Shown: positions 44,163 to 55,300 of the stretch, one piece after another
How the letters are laid out: every line of letters begins with the position of its first letter
Numbering within the stretch: the stretch's first letter is position 1
Source: Marsupella aquatica
Lineage: Eukaryota; Marchantiophyta
Assembly (NCBI GenBank): GCA_973895155.1
Contig: OZ316894.1
Coordinates: 15,066,001 to 15,130,000, forward strand
DNA length: 64,000 nt
Direction of reading: 5' to 3'
Notes under the pieces: model-generated
The model's database searches: none
Told to the model about the DNA's origin: nothing
The model's input: the letters and a program-made list of their open reading frames with translations, nothing else
Program-made: the position numbers and the translations under genes

Positions 44163-46360
44163 TCATCCAGTTGATCCAACTCTATTCCCTTTCTTTTTTG
44201 AGAGCGGAAGGACAATAGGACTCCCCGTGTGTGAACACACGAACACCAATTTGTCATCTGAAGTTGAAAAGAGTGTGTCAGGACAAGTTGAAGCACCTGC
44301 CTGGTTGTCAGCAGCCGTTGATGCATTTTCTCCTGGATTGATGGGAATGTCAGGCAATCCGCCAGTCTCCCCCCAAGTCAATTCTTGAGTTTCAGCTTTA
44401 TTTGAATCTCCAAGCCTCGTTGCACCTTCATTGATCAGATTGGTTGAAGAAAGATGATCAAACGTATCAACCCTTGCTCCTTCCATTTGCTCCATCTGTC
44501 CTCCCGGCGTTGTTGGATTGGGATCGTCCTTGTCCAAGTTATCATCAACTTGAACTTCATTGGGCCCCGAAGGGATGCCATCTAAACCAGATGAACGGTT
44601 TGGTGCAAGACCAATATCATCATCTACATCGTAAGGCTCACCTTGACCAACACGGTCATCTAAATTCTTGACATATGCCTCCTCTGATGCCTCTATGGCT
44701 TCAGCCACTTTGTCAGCAACATCTTTAGACTCAGAACCGGTTGATTCAACAGCGACAACTACAGCCGCAATAGTGGTAGCCCATTGTCAAGAATTTTCAG
44801 CAAGTGATTCACAATGGGCTTTAAGTGAGGGAACTCTCTTGCAAAGGTAGGAAGCAAAAGCTTCCACAAAATGCCTCTCAGACTAAGAGTCACAATAAAC
44901 AAAGTATTCCCTATCGCAAAAAAATGATGTCTTCATGACTTGGCCACCGGAGAAAAAATCTAGAACCAAATCTCCCAATTCTAACAAGGATTCAATAATC
45001 CTTTGGATCATCCATGTGGGTTTGGCATGAGGATTAACCCACCCTTCGCGACTGCCAATTGTCTCAAATCGAGGGGCCATATTCATAATCTTGACGACCT
45101 CTTCCGGGTCCAAAACCACTTTTAGGTTGTCGTTTTGTGTCCCCTCATCTGATTCCTTAGCCTTCCCCTTTCCCTTGTTGATCTTGCATACTTTGTAATC
45201 AACATCCTTTGAAGTATACAAGAATTTTGGCTTTGGATAGTTGGGCTTGAAAACTTCATTCCAATTGACGTCTTCATCTTGAGAAATCCCCGCAAAGATA
45301 ACTTCTTCAATCCCCCCACCCCAACATGAGTCATGAGGGTGCGGTTGATCATCTTGGGAATAACTCCCATACTCAATGTGAATGGTCAAAGCTTTCTCTT
45401 GTCCCAATTTACAAAGGGCACCATGGACATTCAGTGCAAGTTGTCCAGGATGAATTGTTATCGTCACAACAATTGTGGGATTTTGTGGAAGCTCCACAAT
45501 GTATTCAAAGAGAACAAGAATCTCTGCTTCAATCCACTGTTTTGGCGGAAGCCGGCTAAAATCAACACTAGCAAGAGCGCAGGTCGGAGGAGCTTCTCGC
45601 AATGACTCTGGATCAATGGTCTTCATGAGATTGTTGCTAAAAAATGTAACCCATGGTAGGGTCCGAGAACGTGATCCTCTGCCAAATTTCTGGCAGAATA
45701 CATCATCTAGGCAGAATGCCAATGCCGTTGGCAAGATTGCGCTCTCCCGCGTATGGTTTGGCTTTAAAAGGTTGGCAAGATAGACCTCGCCAGCGGCTCT
45801 TCGACACCTGCTGAACTCTAAATCAATTGCTAGCGTAGGAAGAACCTCAAATACTTTCCCCCAATTAGTATTTGTCGGGAAATTCACCGCATCCTTGGTG
45901 CAATAGTAGTCTTCAATAAGGGACTTTAGTTTCCGCACGATCTTCACATCTTTGGCCAACTCCTCTATAGATGGCATGTTCTGATTTATTAGAGGCATCT
46001 TTCTTTAGCAATACCTTTCCTGACTTCACCCGCGTTAGTATTCTTGTGATGTCTTGTTGTGAGATCAACTCACCATCAAAACAACAAAACATGGCAATAG
46101 TAATTGCTTTTTCAGACTTCTCATTTCCTTCTACCCAGCTCCATCAAGAAGTTTCCCATCCAACCACAACTGGCATACCAAACTCCATGAATAAAAAAGA
46201 GCATTGTCCGCAAACAATAACCAGTAAACATTTCGACAATCTTTCCTTCCCATGGTCATTCTTGCAAGAGCCAACCAATCCTACAATTGCAAAGGAAAGT
46301 CTGTTAGTTCTCCATAACTCAATTGTTTGGAAGCACTCAGGTGCGGACTGAGACCATCCC
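44163..46360 (-). pseudogene. beta-class amino-methyltransferase domain with acidic tail
   Basis: The longest piece (45998-44883) ends with NPHAKPTWMIQRIIESL directly followed by GDLVLDFFSGGQVM and, after one stop, CDREYFVYCDS.SERHFVEAF. A motif X-like HP..KP block followed by motif I (VLDFFSGG) and then the (R)EYF..D helix is the arrangement of beta-class N6-adenine/N4-cytosine DNA methyltransferases. The catalytic DPPY-type motif IV should lie upstream; the best candidate is SVDFSRLPPKQW, followed by PTIVVTITIHPGQL, so the exact DPPY/SPPW is not present. Beyond the domain come about 200 acidic, Ser/Thr/Pro-rich codons ending at 44163. Confidence 0.62.
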
Positions 46361-46694
46361 AATCCAACACAGAACTAGACAGTATCAGTGGAAATATTCT
46401 ATTGAATGTGCATGATTTAGTTTGGACTGGGACCATCCCAGTCCAAAACAAAACTAGACGATATCAGTGGAAATATTCTATTGAATGTGCATGATTTAGT
46501 TTGGATTGGGACCATCCCAGTCCAAAACAAAACTAGACGGTATCAGTGGAAAAATAATCTATTGAATGTGCATGAATCCATTTGGACTGGGACCATCCCA
46601 GTCCAACACAAAACTAGACGATATCAGTGGAAAAATTCTACTAAATGTGCATGTATCCATTTGGACTTGGACCATCTCAATCCAAACCAAACTT
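46352..46694. repeat. 79-81 bp tandem repeat with internal hairpin, five units
   Basis: GACCAT markers lie at 46352, 46431, 46510, 46591 and 46670. The best units carry a hairpin with arms GGACTGGGA and TCCCAGTCC around a 3-base loop. The array lies between two coding pieces of the minus-strand gene and most likely fills an intron. Confidence 0.9.
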
Positions 46695-46699
46695 GAAGC

Positions 46700-47827
46700 T
46701 TTGTGGTCAAAGACTACCATCTCAATTGTAACCACATATGGAGAGTCTACGGTATTGTACCCATCAAGCAGTAACACTTCATACCTGAATTTTTGATTGT
46801 CTTGTGCGTTTGTTTTGTTGTCCCCATGTTTTGGCCGGCTAGGTCTTCCACATTCCACAAATTGTCGCCTAGCATGAACGACTGTATCTTTGAAGCATGA
46901 CTGAAACACCATTGTGCTATTGATAGCATTAGATCGCATTGAATGCTCAACTAATATTGACGATGGTGTTCAATGAGATAATATTCTTGACTTTTGAAAT
47001 TCCAGCTTTTTTGCCAATGCTGTTAGCTTGGCATCCTTGTTTGCCCATTCTCGAATCCATCTGGCTGCTCTGGCCGAATGTTGACCGCTAATGGCAAGGA
47101 ACCTTGCCCTTTTTCACGGCTGCTACAAAGTCCCTCCTATCTGATTCTGTGTTGTCATACTGCATTAGGTTTCTATGTTTTGTAGTGTAAGGAATCAAGT
47201 CTACTATGTGTGATTCATGCCCCGGATTTCTTATCATGGAATTGGCCACCTCCTTTACATGGTTTGCATTCAACATTTTGTAACAGAGTCTTGCCGATGC
47301 AGGAAAATACTCTCTACGGGAATAGAAAATATAGAATTGATCCCAAACGTATAATATTGCTCCATTTGTTGCAGTACCTCATTACCTTCTAAGACCTTCT
47401 TCTCCTCAGGAGCGTCCAACTGCTTGTCCACATCTTGTGAATGCATTGTCAGGTTTTTTGTAGTGTCATCCATGATGGCACTGTCAATTTTTTGTTTCTT
47501 CTTCTGTCTTGGCCTCTTTTCACTTGCACTTGGCTTCTCAACCGGACGTTTCTTCTCAACTTGCTTCTCAACTCGGCTTCTCGTACTCGGCTTCTCAACT
47601 GGCTTCTCAACTCGACTTCTCAAACTCTGCTTCTCAACCGGCTTCTCAACTGGAAGTTTCTTCTCAACCGGAGGTTTCCTTTGGCTTTGTTTTCGTTTTC
47701 CCATTGCTCTTTGAGAGGTCGCTACTGTAGTTCCCACGGTCTCTGTTGTAGGTTCTGGAGCTTTCTCTGGCGCTTTCTCGGATACAGGGTTTGTATTCAC
47801 CGCTGAAAGCTTTCTTGCCTTGGACAA
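46700..47827 (-). pseudogene. Lys/Pro/Glu linker and ParB-like domain
   Basis: The linker consists of EKPVEK/SRVEKPVEK repeats. The ParB-like domain follows: FSIPVESIFLHRQDS, then after a one-base shift NANHVKEVANSMIRNPGHESHIVDLIP, a spacer, FVAAVKKGKV and ISGQHSARAARWIREW. That is the ParB/Srx order: strand with IPV..I, helix ending in S(M/I)...G, then the G-(H/Q)-H motif. Here GQHS stands where ParB nucleases and CTP-binding ParB proteins have GxHR. Downstream, ARRQFVECGRPSRPK and YEVLLLDGYNTV continue the reading frame after a TGA. Confidence 0.65.
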
Positions 47828-47839
47828 AGATTCTATCCA

Positions 47840-48467
47840 CTACTTTGCTTTGACTAAATCAAACTTGGGAGCAAATGCAACATCCTTATCAATTAAAACA
47901 CCAGGCTCCTCCGACTCCAACGATAACAATCCAGCTTTCTCAAGTAAATTGCTTAACGTCCAGGTAGTTGGAAAAGAGAAATTGCCTTGGTGCTTCATCA
48001 TGTTGAGTTTCAAATATTGAAACCCATACATAATGTCAACTGGAAGCATACCAGTTACCCCGTCGACCAACTTCTTTGTGTCATAGATCTTTGGAAAAAA
48101 TCCCATTGACAAAACGCTCAATTCCCCACTTGCGTGCCATTTGACATTGAATTCAAAGGAGTATGTCTTTGACAAAAGGTTAACTTTAACCCAACAGGAC
48201 CTATCGTGCATCTCTAGAATGACCGAATTCATCCCTCTCCCCCCAATGCCAACAGAGACCACAGGTCCACAAACAAAAGTCAGGCTATCATTTGCTCTGC
48301 ACTTTAAGGTCAAAACAGGTTCAATTGTGCTTGATGGCACTTCATTATTAAGCGGGGTTCTTGAGAACTCAAGCCCCCATCGGAAGCCTAGGGATCTCTC
48401 ATCTAGTAAGAATCCGTCCAAGCAGTCGGTCGGTGCAATCGTGGTTTTGAAACCAACAAGATCGAGC
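47840..48467 (-). pseudogene. N-terminal domain of unknown family
   Basis: About 200 codons in one frame, globular-looking (strand-rich, VLTLKCRANDSLTFVCGPVVSVG...). It continues in the same frame into the basic linker across a single TAG at 47840-47842. I do not recognise the fold. Confidence 0.5.
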
Positions 48468-48499
48468 CTGCATCATAAACATCATCCATGTTAGACTTA

Positions 48500-49015
48500 A
48501 AACTTGTTGGATTAGGATGGTCCTAGTCCAACTTGAGATGGTTTTAGACTTGCTCCTACAATCGGGATTCAATCTCCTGGATAGATTAGGATCCTCCAAG
48601 TCCAACTTTGGATTTGGATGGTCCGAGTCCAACTTTGGATTGGGATCATCCAAGTCCAACTTTGGATTGGGATGGTCCAAGTCCAACTTTGGATTGGGAT
48701 CATCCAAGTCCAACTTTGGATTGGGATGGTCTGAGTCCAACTTTGGATTGGGATCATCCGAGTCCATCTTTGGGTTGGGATCATTCGAGTCCAACTTTGG
48801 ATTGGGATGGTCCGAGTCCAACTTTGGATTGGGATCATCCAAGTCCAACTTTGGATTGGGATGGTCTGAGTCCAACTTTGGATTGGGATCATCCGAGTCC
48901 ATCTTTGGATTGGGATCATTCGAGTCCAACTTTGGATTGGGATGGTCCGAGTCCAACTTTGGATTGGGATCATCTGAGTCCAACTTTGGACTCGAATGGT
49001 CCCAGTCCTCTAAGA
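48500..49015. repeat. 27-bp minisatellite, about 16 units
   Basis: Units of GTCCAACTTTGGATTGGGAT followed by CATCC(A/G)A or GGTCCGA. Because 27 is a multiple of three, long Asp/Pro/Asn or Trp/Thr/Ile repeat ORFs open on both strands; I treat them as artefacts. The core matches the hairpin arms of the 79-bp array. Confidence 0.92.
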
Positions 49016-49044
49016 CTTAGGGAGGATAGGTGATGGATACTTAC

Positions 49045-49201
49045 TAGGAATTTGTGATTGAAATTGTCTAGAGTCTTCGAGTGCCAGTTCTACACTGTCA
49101 CTTATAGAGGAGAGGTAAAACTCCTCCGTTGCTTCCACGGTGGACAGCACAAGGACGCAATTTGCTTCCATCTTGCTGACCCGTGGCATCTTAGCAGGCA
49201 T
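49045..49201 (-). pseudogene. candidate first exon of the ParB-methyltransferase gene
   Basis: An ATG opens 52 codons (MPAKMPRVSKMEANCVLV...) that end at a perfect donor, A|GTAAGTAT. The next plausible acceptor (TGATGCAG) is at 48468, joining the N-terminal domain, but the phases do not match without a further shift. The intron so defined is filled by the 27-bp array. A purine-rich array lies just upstream. Confidence 0.5.
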
Positions 49202-49249
49202 CTGATCTAGGTCAATGAAAAATAATGGAGGTGGAGGCGGAAGGCGGAG

Positions 49250-49650
49250 GCAGAAAGCGAGCAGAGAGTGGAGAGCAAGAGCGAGAGCAAGAGAGCGGAG
49301 AGTGAGAGCAGAGAGCAAGAGCGAGAGCAAGAGAGCGGAGAGCAAGAGCAAGAGAGCGGAGAGCGAGAGCAAGAGAGCGGAGAGCAAGAGCAAGAGAGCG
49401 GAGAGCGAGAGCAAGAGAGCGGAGAGCGAGAGCAAGAGAGCGGAGAGCAAGAGCAAGAGAACGGAGAGCAAGAGAGCGGATGGCGAGAGGAGAGCAAGAG
49501 AGCGAGGAGCAAAGCAAGAGGAGAGCGAGAGGAGGAGGAGAGCAAGAGCAAGAGAGCGGAGAGTGAGAGAGCAAACGGCGAGAGAAGAGCGAGAGAGCAA
49601 GGAGCAGAGAAAGAGGAGGAGGAGAGCGAGAGTGAGGAGCGGAAAGTGAG
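49250..49650. repeat. purine-rich 21-bp minisatellite (GAGAGC/AAGAGC)
   Basis: Strictly A/G/C with no T on the plus strand over most of its length; units of AGCAAGAGAGCGGAGAGC(A/G)AG. Ser/Leu/Ala or Arg/Glu/Ser repeat ORFs on either strand are compositional. It stands immediately upstream of the candidate first exon and may be part of its promoter or 5' UTR. Confidence 0.85.
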
Positions 49651-50519
49651 AGAATGAGAATGAGGTCCTGGTTGGACCTCTTCATCCCTTTACCCCCTCC
49701 TGCCTCACCCCGGCCTACGTACGATCGGTTGCCTCTGTACGGCCATCCTGCGTACGGCCTGCTCCTGCGCACAACCTTCCTGCCTTTCTGCATGCGGCCT
49801 GCTCCTGCATATGGCCCATTTCCCTCACCCTAAATATGGGCCTCCTTCCTTGATGTCCTGCCCAACAACCTTGCATGGTAGTCCCGGCGCAATTAGGCTC
49901 ATGAAGATAAGGTGTGTCTGCAAGCTAAGGTGAAGGGGTACTCGACCCTTATCTTCATGCGATTTCTGGTTGAGCCGACTCAAGCGAAGGGTATAATGCG
50001 GGAGACGCCCACTTTGGAGCTCATTCTTGTTCTAGTTTCCCAAATCTAAGCTCCATGTAATCCGGAGTTTCTCTTAAAGTTTTATGTATTGAGCCACTTA
50101 CCTTCAATGGGTCAGCTTAGCCAGCTTCTTGACTTTTGGAGTCCTCTCAGTTTATCTTTTACAGACATGTGTGGTTTAGGGTTCAGTAGGTTTTTTACTC
50201 CCGAGATTTAGTAGCATATAGCTTGGATTTCAAGGTTCTAGGAAAGTTTTTACCAATCCACAAACAACAATGTATACCCCTTGGATGTGATATTCATCTT
50301 CTACCAGATCTTAATACTAAGGTGAGTATAAGGTTAATGCATTCAAATATAAGGTTCCATTATTTCATGAGACTGTATGTAGACATTAGGGTCTGCCTTA
50401 AGACCACGCAAACTTTAGGCTACACCATATAGGGAGATCCGTAAAATATGGAGTCTTCCTAAATTTGGATTTGTCTTAGCTTAAGATGTTTGAAGTTTAT
50501 CTCCCATGCATTACATGGG
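49651..50519. other. noncoding between arrays
   Basis: A C-rich block with GTACGGCC/GTACGATC repeats (49680-49830), then ordinary AT-rich sequence. No gene seen. Confidence 0.5.
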
Positions 50520-51399
50520 TTGGTCTAGGATGGTCCTAGTCCAAGTTTGGATTTGGATGGTCCGAGTCCAACTTTGCATTAGGATCATCCGAGTCCAACT
50601 TTGCATTAGGATCATCTGAGTCCAACTTTGCATTGGGATCATCCGAGTCCAACTTTGCATTGGGATCACCCGAGTCCAATTTTGGATTGAGATCATCCGA
50701 GTCCAAGTTTGGACTTGGATGGTCCAAGTCCTAGTTTGGATTGGGATGGTCCGAGTCCAACTTTCCATTAGGATGGTCTGAGTCCAACTTTGGATTGGGA
50801 TGGTCCGAGTCCTAGTTTGGACTTGGATGGTCCAAGTCCGAGTTTGGATTGGGATGGTCCGAGTCCAACTTTGGATTGGGATGGTCCGAGTCCAAGTTTG
50901 GACTTGGATGGTCCAAGTCCTAGTTTGGATTGGGATGGTCCAAGTCCTAGTTTGGATTGGGATGGTCCGAGTCCAAGTTTGGATTGGGTTGGCCCAAGTC
51001 CTAGTTTGGATTGGGATGGTCCGAGTCCTAGTTTGGATTGGGTTGGCCCAAGTCCTAGTTTAGACTTGGATGGTCCAATTCCAAGTTTGGATTGGGATGG
51101 TACTAATCCAACTTTGGACTGGGATGGTCCCAGTCCAAATCTAGATTCGGAGGATCGTAGTCCAAATCCAGACTCAGAGGATTGCAGTCCAAATCCGGAC
51201 TCGGATGGTCCCAGTCCAAATCCAAAATCAGAGGATTGTAGTCCAAATCCAAACTTGGATGGTCCCGGTCCAAATCCGGACTCAGATGGTCCCAGTCCAA
51301 ATCCAAAATTGGAGGATCGTAGTCCAAATCCAGACTTGGATGGTCCCGGTCCAAATCCAAACTTGGTTGGTCTAAGTAAAAATTTAGATTCAACATTTG
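50520..51399. repeat. 27-bp minisatellite, about 30 units
   Basis: Same family as 48500-49015 (GTCC.A.TTTGGATTGGGATGGTCC). Towards the right end it becomes more diverged (GTCCAAATCCA...GAGGAT). One unit near 51113-51140 holds the complete hairpin core GGACTGGGATGGTCCCAGTC. The array ends exactly at the LTR of the Ty3 element. ORFs on both strands are artefacts of the 27-base period. Confidence 0.92.
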
Positions 51400-52267
51400 T
51401 GTGGTGCGTCCCATGGCTCCCTAACCCCAAGAAACCCCCCAGCTCAAGCCGATTCCCGCAGGTTTCGTGCTTGGCGAGGCCGTTTCCGCGGCTTAGCGGC
51501 ATGGGACGCTGCTAACCTTCTACTACTACTATTAACATTTTACACACATATACTGGACAGATCCTTCATCGGGTCATGAGATACGTAGCCGGCCTAATAT
51601 AGGCCTTCCCTTGTCTTCCCTTGTCTTCCCCTCCGTCTTGTTAGGTATGTTTGGATTCCGCCGCCGGAATGATCCCCAATAGGCTTGGTTAAGCCGCTAA
51701 GACCTCTCTCAGCTCGACACATCCAACTCTCACTCCCCTGCTTACTTTCCTTCCTTCTGTTGATGTGGGCACTCTTCACACAAGTTAATGCGACACACAA
51801 ATAGCAAATTGACTCATTCTGACTGAGTCATACCATGCACTTGCCATACAAACAGTACATCTCATACACAAGTTCTGCGAACTAAGCCGTGAGGCCAACT
51901 CTATTCAGCTCTTAGGCATGAGGAAACATGAATATACACAAGGGTCACTGTATGACTAACCGAGAGCTTCTCGTACTACTTGATCCCAGCCCGGCTGGTG
52001 CAAACTAAAAACTTGCTAAAGAAGAGGCCCTGAGCTCCCCGCTGCCCAGGTACTTATCCTGGTAGTGGATCCGCCATTCTTTGCATCGTAAGCCTAATCT
52101 ACTTAACAGTAATCTACTTGCCCGAATCTACCTATGTACAGCAAGGCAGGAGCACAAGTGTTGCTCCTACCAGTGGGACCGCAATCCCACTAAGCTAAGT
52201 GTCAGGGCCGCTCCTGGTTCTGATCCTAATCCTAAACGTGGAGATCCGTGCCCGCCCTGCCCACTCA
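51400..52267 (-). repeat. Ty3 3' LTR
   Basis: 868 bp in element orientation, TGAGTGGG...CACCACA. Offset from the other LTR is 10861 bp. The outer end is fixed by where the similarity ends at 51400; the inner end is placed after the polypurine tract and is approximate. Confidence 0.82.
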
Positions 52268-52284
52268 CGCCTCCTCCCTCCACG
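52268..52284 (-). promoter_or_regulatory. Ty3 polypurine tract
   Basis: On the minus strand CGTGGAGGGAGGAGGCG stands directly before the LTR TG, where the plus-strand primer should lie. Confidence 0.65.
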
Positions 52285-52320
52285 TCCGCCCTCCCTAAAA
52301 GGAACGGCGCCCTTGCACCG

Positions 52321-55300
52321 TCACGACACCGGTGGTGGATCCTCAATGGACGCCCCCAATACTTCCTCCTCAGCCACTGCCGTTGGCCCGCCTACTGACA
52401 GATTACCTGCCCTTGACCGAGTCAACTCTCCATCGGCCTGACTGGGTCCACCTTCGGCTTCGGCCTCGACACCGGCCTCGGTAATACCCACGGCTTCGGC
52501 TTCAGCCACTCCCACGGCTTCGGCCTCCCCTTCCCCTAGGGTAGTTGGATCCTTAGCCGTGACCCTGTCTGGGGTCGGTGCTGGGTCTACCTCCTTGATC
52601 ACCACGGCCTGTGAAGTCGTATTACTCCTTGACCCTGAAGGTTTCCGCTTCTTCTTCGTTGGTGGCTCGGCAGCTGGTCCCTTCCCCTTCCCACTTACCT
52701 CCGGCACTGGTGCAGGTGGCGCGGCTTGTCCTTCGGCAATTACCACCCCTGGTAACTGGTTTGTCCCAACAGGAGATGGACCTGCTGCAGCTAAGCATTT
52801 AAATACTGCGGCTTGTTTCTTCAGCCGCTCTGTTTGGTTGTCGGCCCGCCGCTGTAGGTTCTCCATCTTCCTCGTGATTTCCTCCAACTCCTCTTGGGTT
52901 TCATCCAGGTCCTTACGTGCCCCCTCCAGCTCGTTTTTGGCCTCCTCCTGCTCCCTGTGGGCTTCCTCCAATTCCTTCTTCAAGGTAGCCCTCTCCTCCT
53001 GGGTTGCTCTTAGCTCCTTGTCGAGCTCTGCAATGATGACAGACTCCATCTGGTTCATCTTGGCGTAAGTCTGTTCGAGCATCTCGTCCTTCTCCCTTAG
53101 GTCGGCCTTGAAGCTGGCCGTCAGGGACGCAAGCTCCTGCTGCAGTGCCATAATCCCTTGATAGGATTTCCCTAACTCGACCTCCTTCTGCTCAAGGGCT
53201 CCGCGGATTTTCTCGAGCTCCCCTTTCAACGCCCATTCCTTTCTTTGGGTCTCCGCCATGGCCCGGCTGTTGGCTGTTATGTGGGCCTCCTCTGTATTCT
53301 TTAGCTCTTGCTTCCACTTTTCCCTTTCTTTGATCGTGTCGGCCAACTCTTCCTGCGTCTGAGTCAGTTTATCCTTGATATTCTGATTATCAGCCTGCGC
53401 GGCGTCCAACTGCCCCTGCATGATGTTCAGCTCATGTCGTTTAATCCGCAGTTCATCTTGGGCTTTCTTGGCCGCCCTTAGATCTTCAATCTCGGCTTCC
53501 ATCCTCCTAAGCCGCCGAATGACCTCGTCCTTCTTGCTTCTCTCTAAAGCCACCGCTTCTTCTAATTGGTGCTTCTCCAACTGCTCCCTATGGAAAAAGG
53601 GTCCTACCTCCAACTCCTCTCCAAAGATGCCGAGCGCAAGTTCCCCACACATCTCACCATACTCCATGGCTCTATTCTTAGCGTAGGTGGAGTAAGTAGA
53701 AGTGATCGGCATCGCCCATCGTGGCCTCTGCTCCCAAGCCGTCCTGCGGATCTCTTCAATCGTGGCTAGAGGTTTGCTTCCTTTTTCGGCTAGCCGCCTG
53801 ATGTCCTCCGGCCAATCTCCTCCTGGTAAATCCTTTTCCTTAGCCAGGGCGGCCTCTTCCTCTTGCTTGATTCGCTCCTGAAATTCCTGCACCGTCTGTT
53901 TTATGCCGTCGAAGCTCGGGGGAGCAACATCTGGTGGGGGAGACTCAGGGCTACTCTGCTGGTTGGGGTCCCCTCGCACTACCCTTGGAAGTGTGGGGAC
54001 AAACCGGCCACAGGTCCTTACTCCTGGAACGTAATGGTCCGACCCATAGCCGGAATTATCATGGCTGCAGTCCTCCACTGCCTCCTCTACCTCTTGGATT
54101 TCCGGCTTCTCCCTCTCCTCTTCCTCGGTAGGAGCTTCAGGCAATTCTGCCTCAGATTCGGAGCTTGAGGTTCCCACGTACATTCGAACACCTGGCTTGG
54201 ATTCCGGCCTGATTCTCTCCTTGTCTCCAGCAAAGGGGTTTTCTCTTGTGAGCCGGTGTAGGCCTACCTCTGTAGTAGTGTCCTGCATTGTTGCCGTTGC
54301 CGTTGTTGTTGTTGCCGATGCCGATTTCTTTTCTTTCTCCAGTAGTTTCAGCAGACTCTGCATGCCTGGTTGCTGCATCGGCAAGTCTTCCTTCCTGGGC
54401 CTAAACACCTGCTCGATCGTAGGACTAACAGGTGGTTGAGGCTTCTCAGCCAACGGCCTCAGCGTTGGAGCTTCCTCGGGTGCCCTTACCTGCAGGGGAA
54501 GTACCGGGGCAAAAGTCTGACCTCTGGCATACCGGCACAACAGTGGCATGTGATAGCCAAGCCGCGACACGCTCCCCATGCCGATTACCTGCTGCTCCTC
54601 CTTTAAGATCTTCTTCAATTGGTTGAGGAGGTACCCGTTGTAGTCCCGGCTTGGGTCTGGCCTTTCTGCCAGATAGACCTGTGCTTTGCCGATCTCTGCC
54701 CTCGGCAAGTTACAATGCATGGTCACCCGCAAGAAGTCGATCATCTCTCCTATGTGCGGGTTGGTGCAGGTGTTCCGGAAGAAGCCATTCTTCGTTGATG
54801 GCCCGGGGAACGACCGGAACTCCTTGTCAGGCAAGGTCTTCCTGGTATCAACTTTGGTCTTATTGCCCATCGGCAAGCCAAACACTTCGGCAATCACCTT
54901 GGGAGTAAGATAGAAATCCTTCCCATATATCCTCGTGCAATTGGTCTCGGGTTCCCATGACCCCACGAATTCTAATAGGTCTGACTCCGGTACCTCCGGC
55001 TTCAGCCATGGTAATCTTACAAAGGCCTCCAAGCCGGATCCGGCCATGAAGCCTTGGTACTTCTTGGTCTGCATGGCCGTAAAGCATGCATCCTCCTCCC
55101 GTGCAAAATGTAGTTGCACCTCCACCGGTAGGGTTGCCGCCCAGCCCTTCTAGGTGTCATCCCTGGTTGGAATGGCCTTGATGGGATCGACCTCCTCCTC
55201 TTCGGCTTCTCCCTGCCTCCTGCTCTGCTGCTCGGCTGGCTTCTTTGGTGCCGCCGACCTCGTTCTTTTTGCCGGGGTGGCTTCATCGTTGACGGCTCCC

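Larger units (their letters stand above)
43914..49201 (-). pseudogene. ParB-like / amino-methyltransferase gene, multi-exon, decayed
   Basis: A chain of minus-strand coding pieces, read right to left: leader exon (49201-49045), unknown N-terminal domain (48467-47840), Lys/Glu/Pro-rich linker and ParB-like domain (47827 to about 46700), repeat-filled intron (about 46694-46360), methyltransferase domain (46360-44883), acidic and C-terminal pieces (44882-43914). Consecutive pieces fit in order, but in-frame stops (47840-47842, 46970-46972, 46144-46146, 44883-44885, 44787-44789) and frameshifts (about 47285 and 45998) interrupt it. Some interruptions could be unrecognised introns; the single-base shift in an A run at 47285 and the stops inside conserved blocks argue for decay. 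ParB domain plus site-specific DNA methyltransferase is a known phage and bacterial architecture; I know of no host plant gene with it. Confidence 0.7.

Noticed and set aside
48399-49033. Several 130-190 codon repeat proteins on both strands
   Set aside because: They are open only because the 27-bp repeat unit is a multiple of three.
49010-49793. Ser/Leu/Ala-rich and Arg/Glu/Ser-rich ORFs of 110-196 codons
   Set aside because: Produced by the 21-bp purine array; all frames are open. Only the short non-repetitive part at 49045-49201 was kept as a candidate exon.
50768-51515. 240-codon ORFs on both strands
   Set aside because: Same 27-bp array artefact, running into the Ty3 LTR.
51400-53139. 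A single 1.74-kb LTR covering the whole repeated segment
   Set aside because: The repeated segment includes the ORF3 end and a polypurine tract, which lie inside an element. A tandem pair sharing an 868-bp LTR explains it better.
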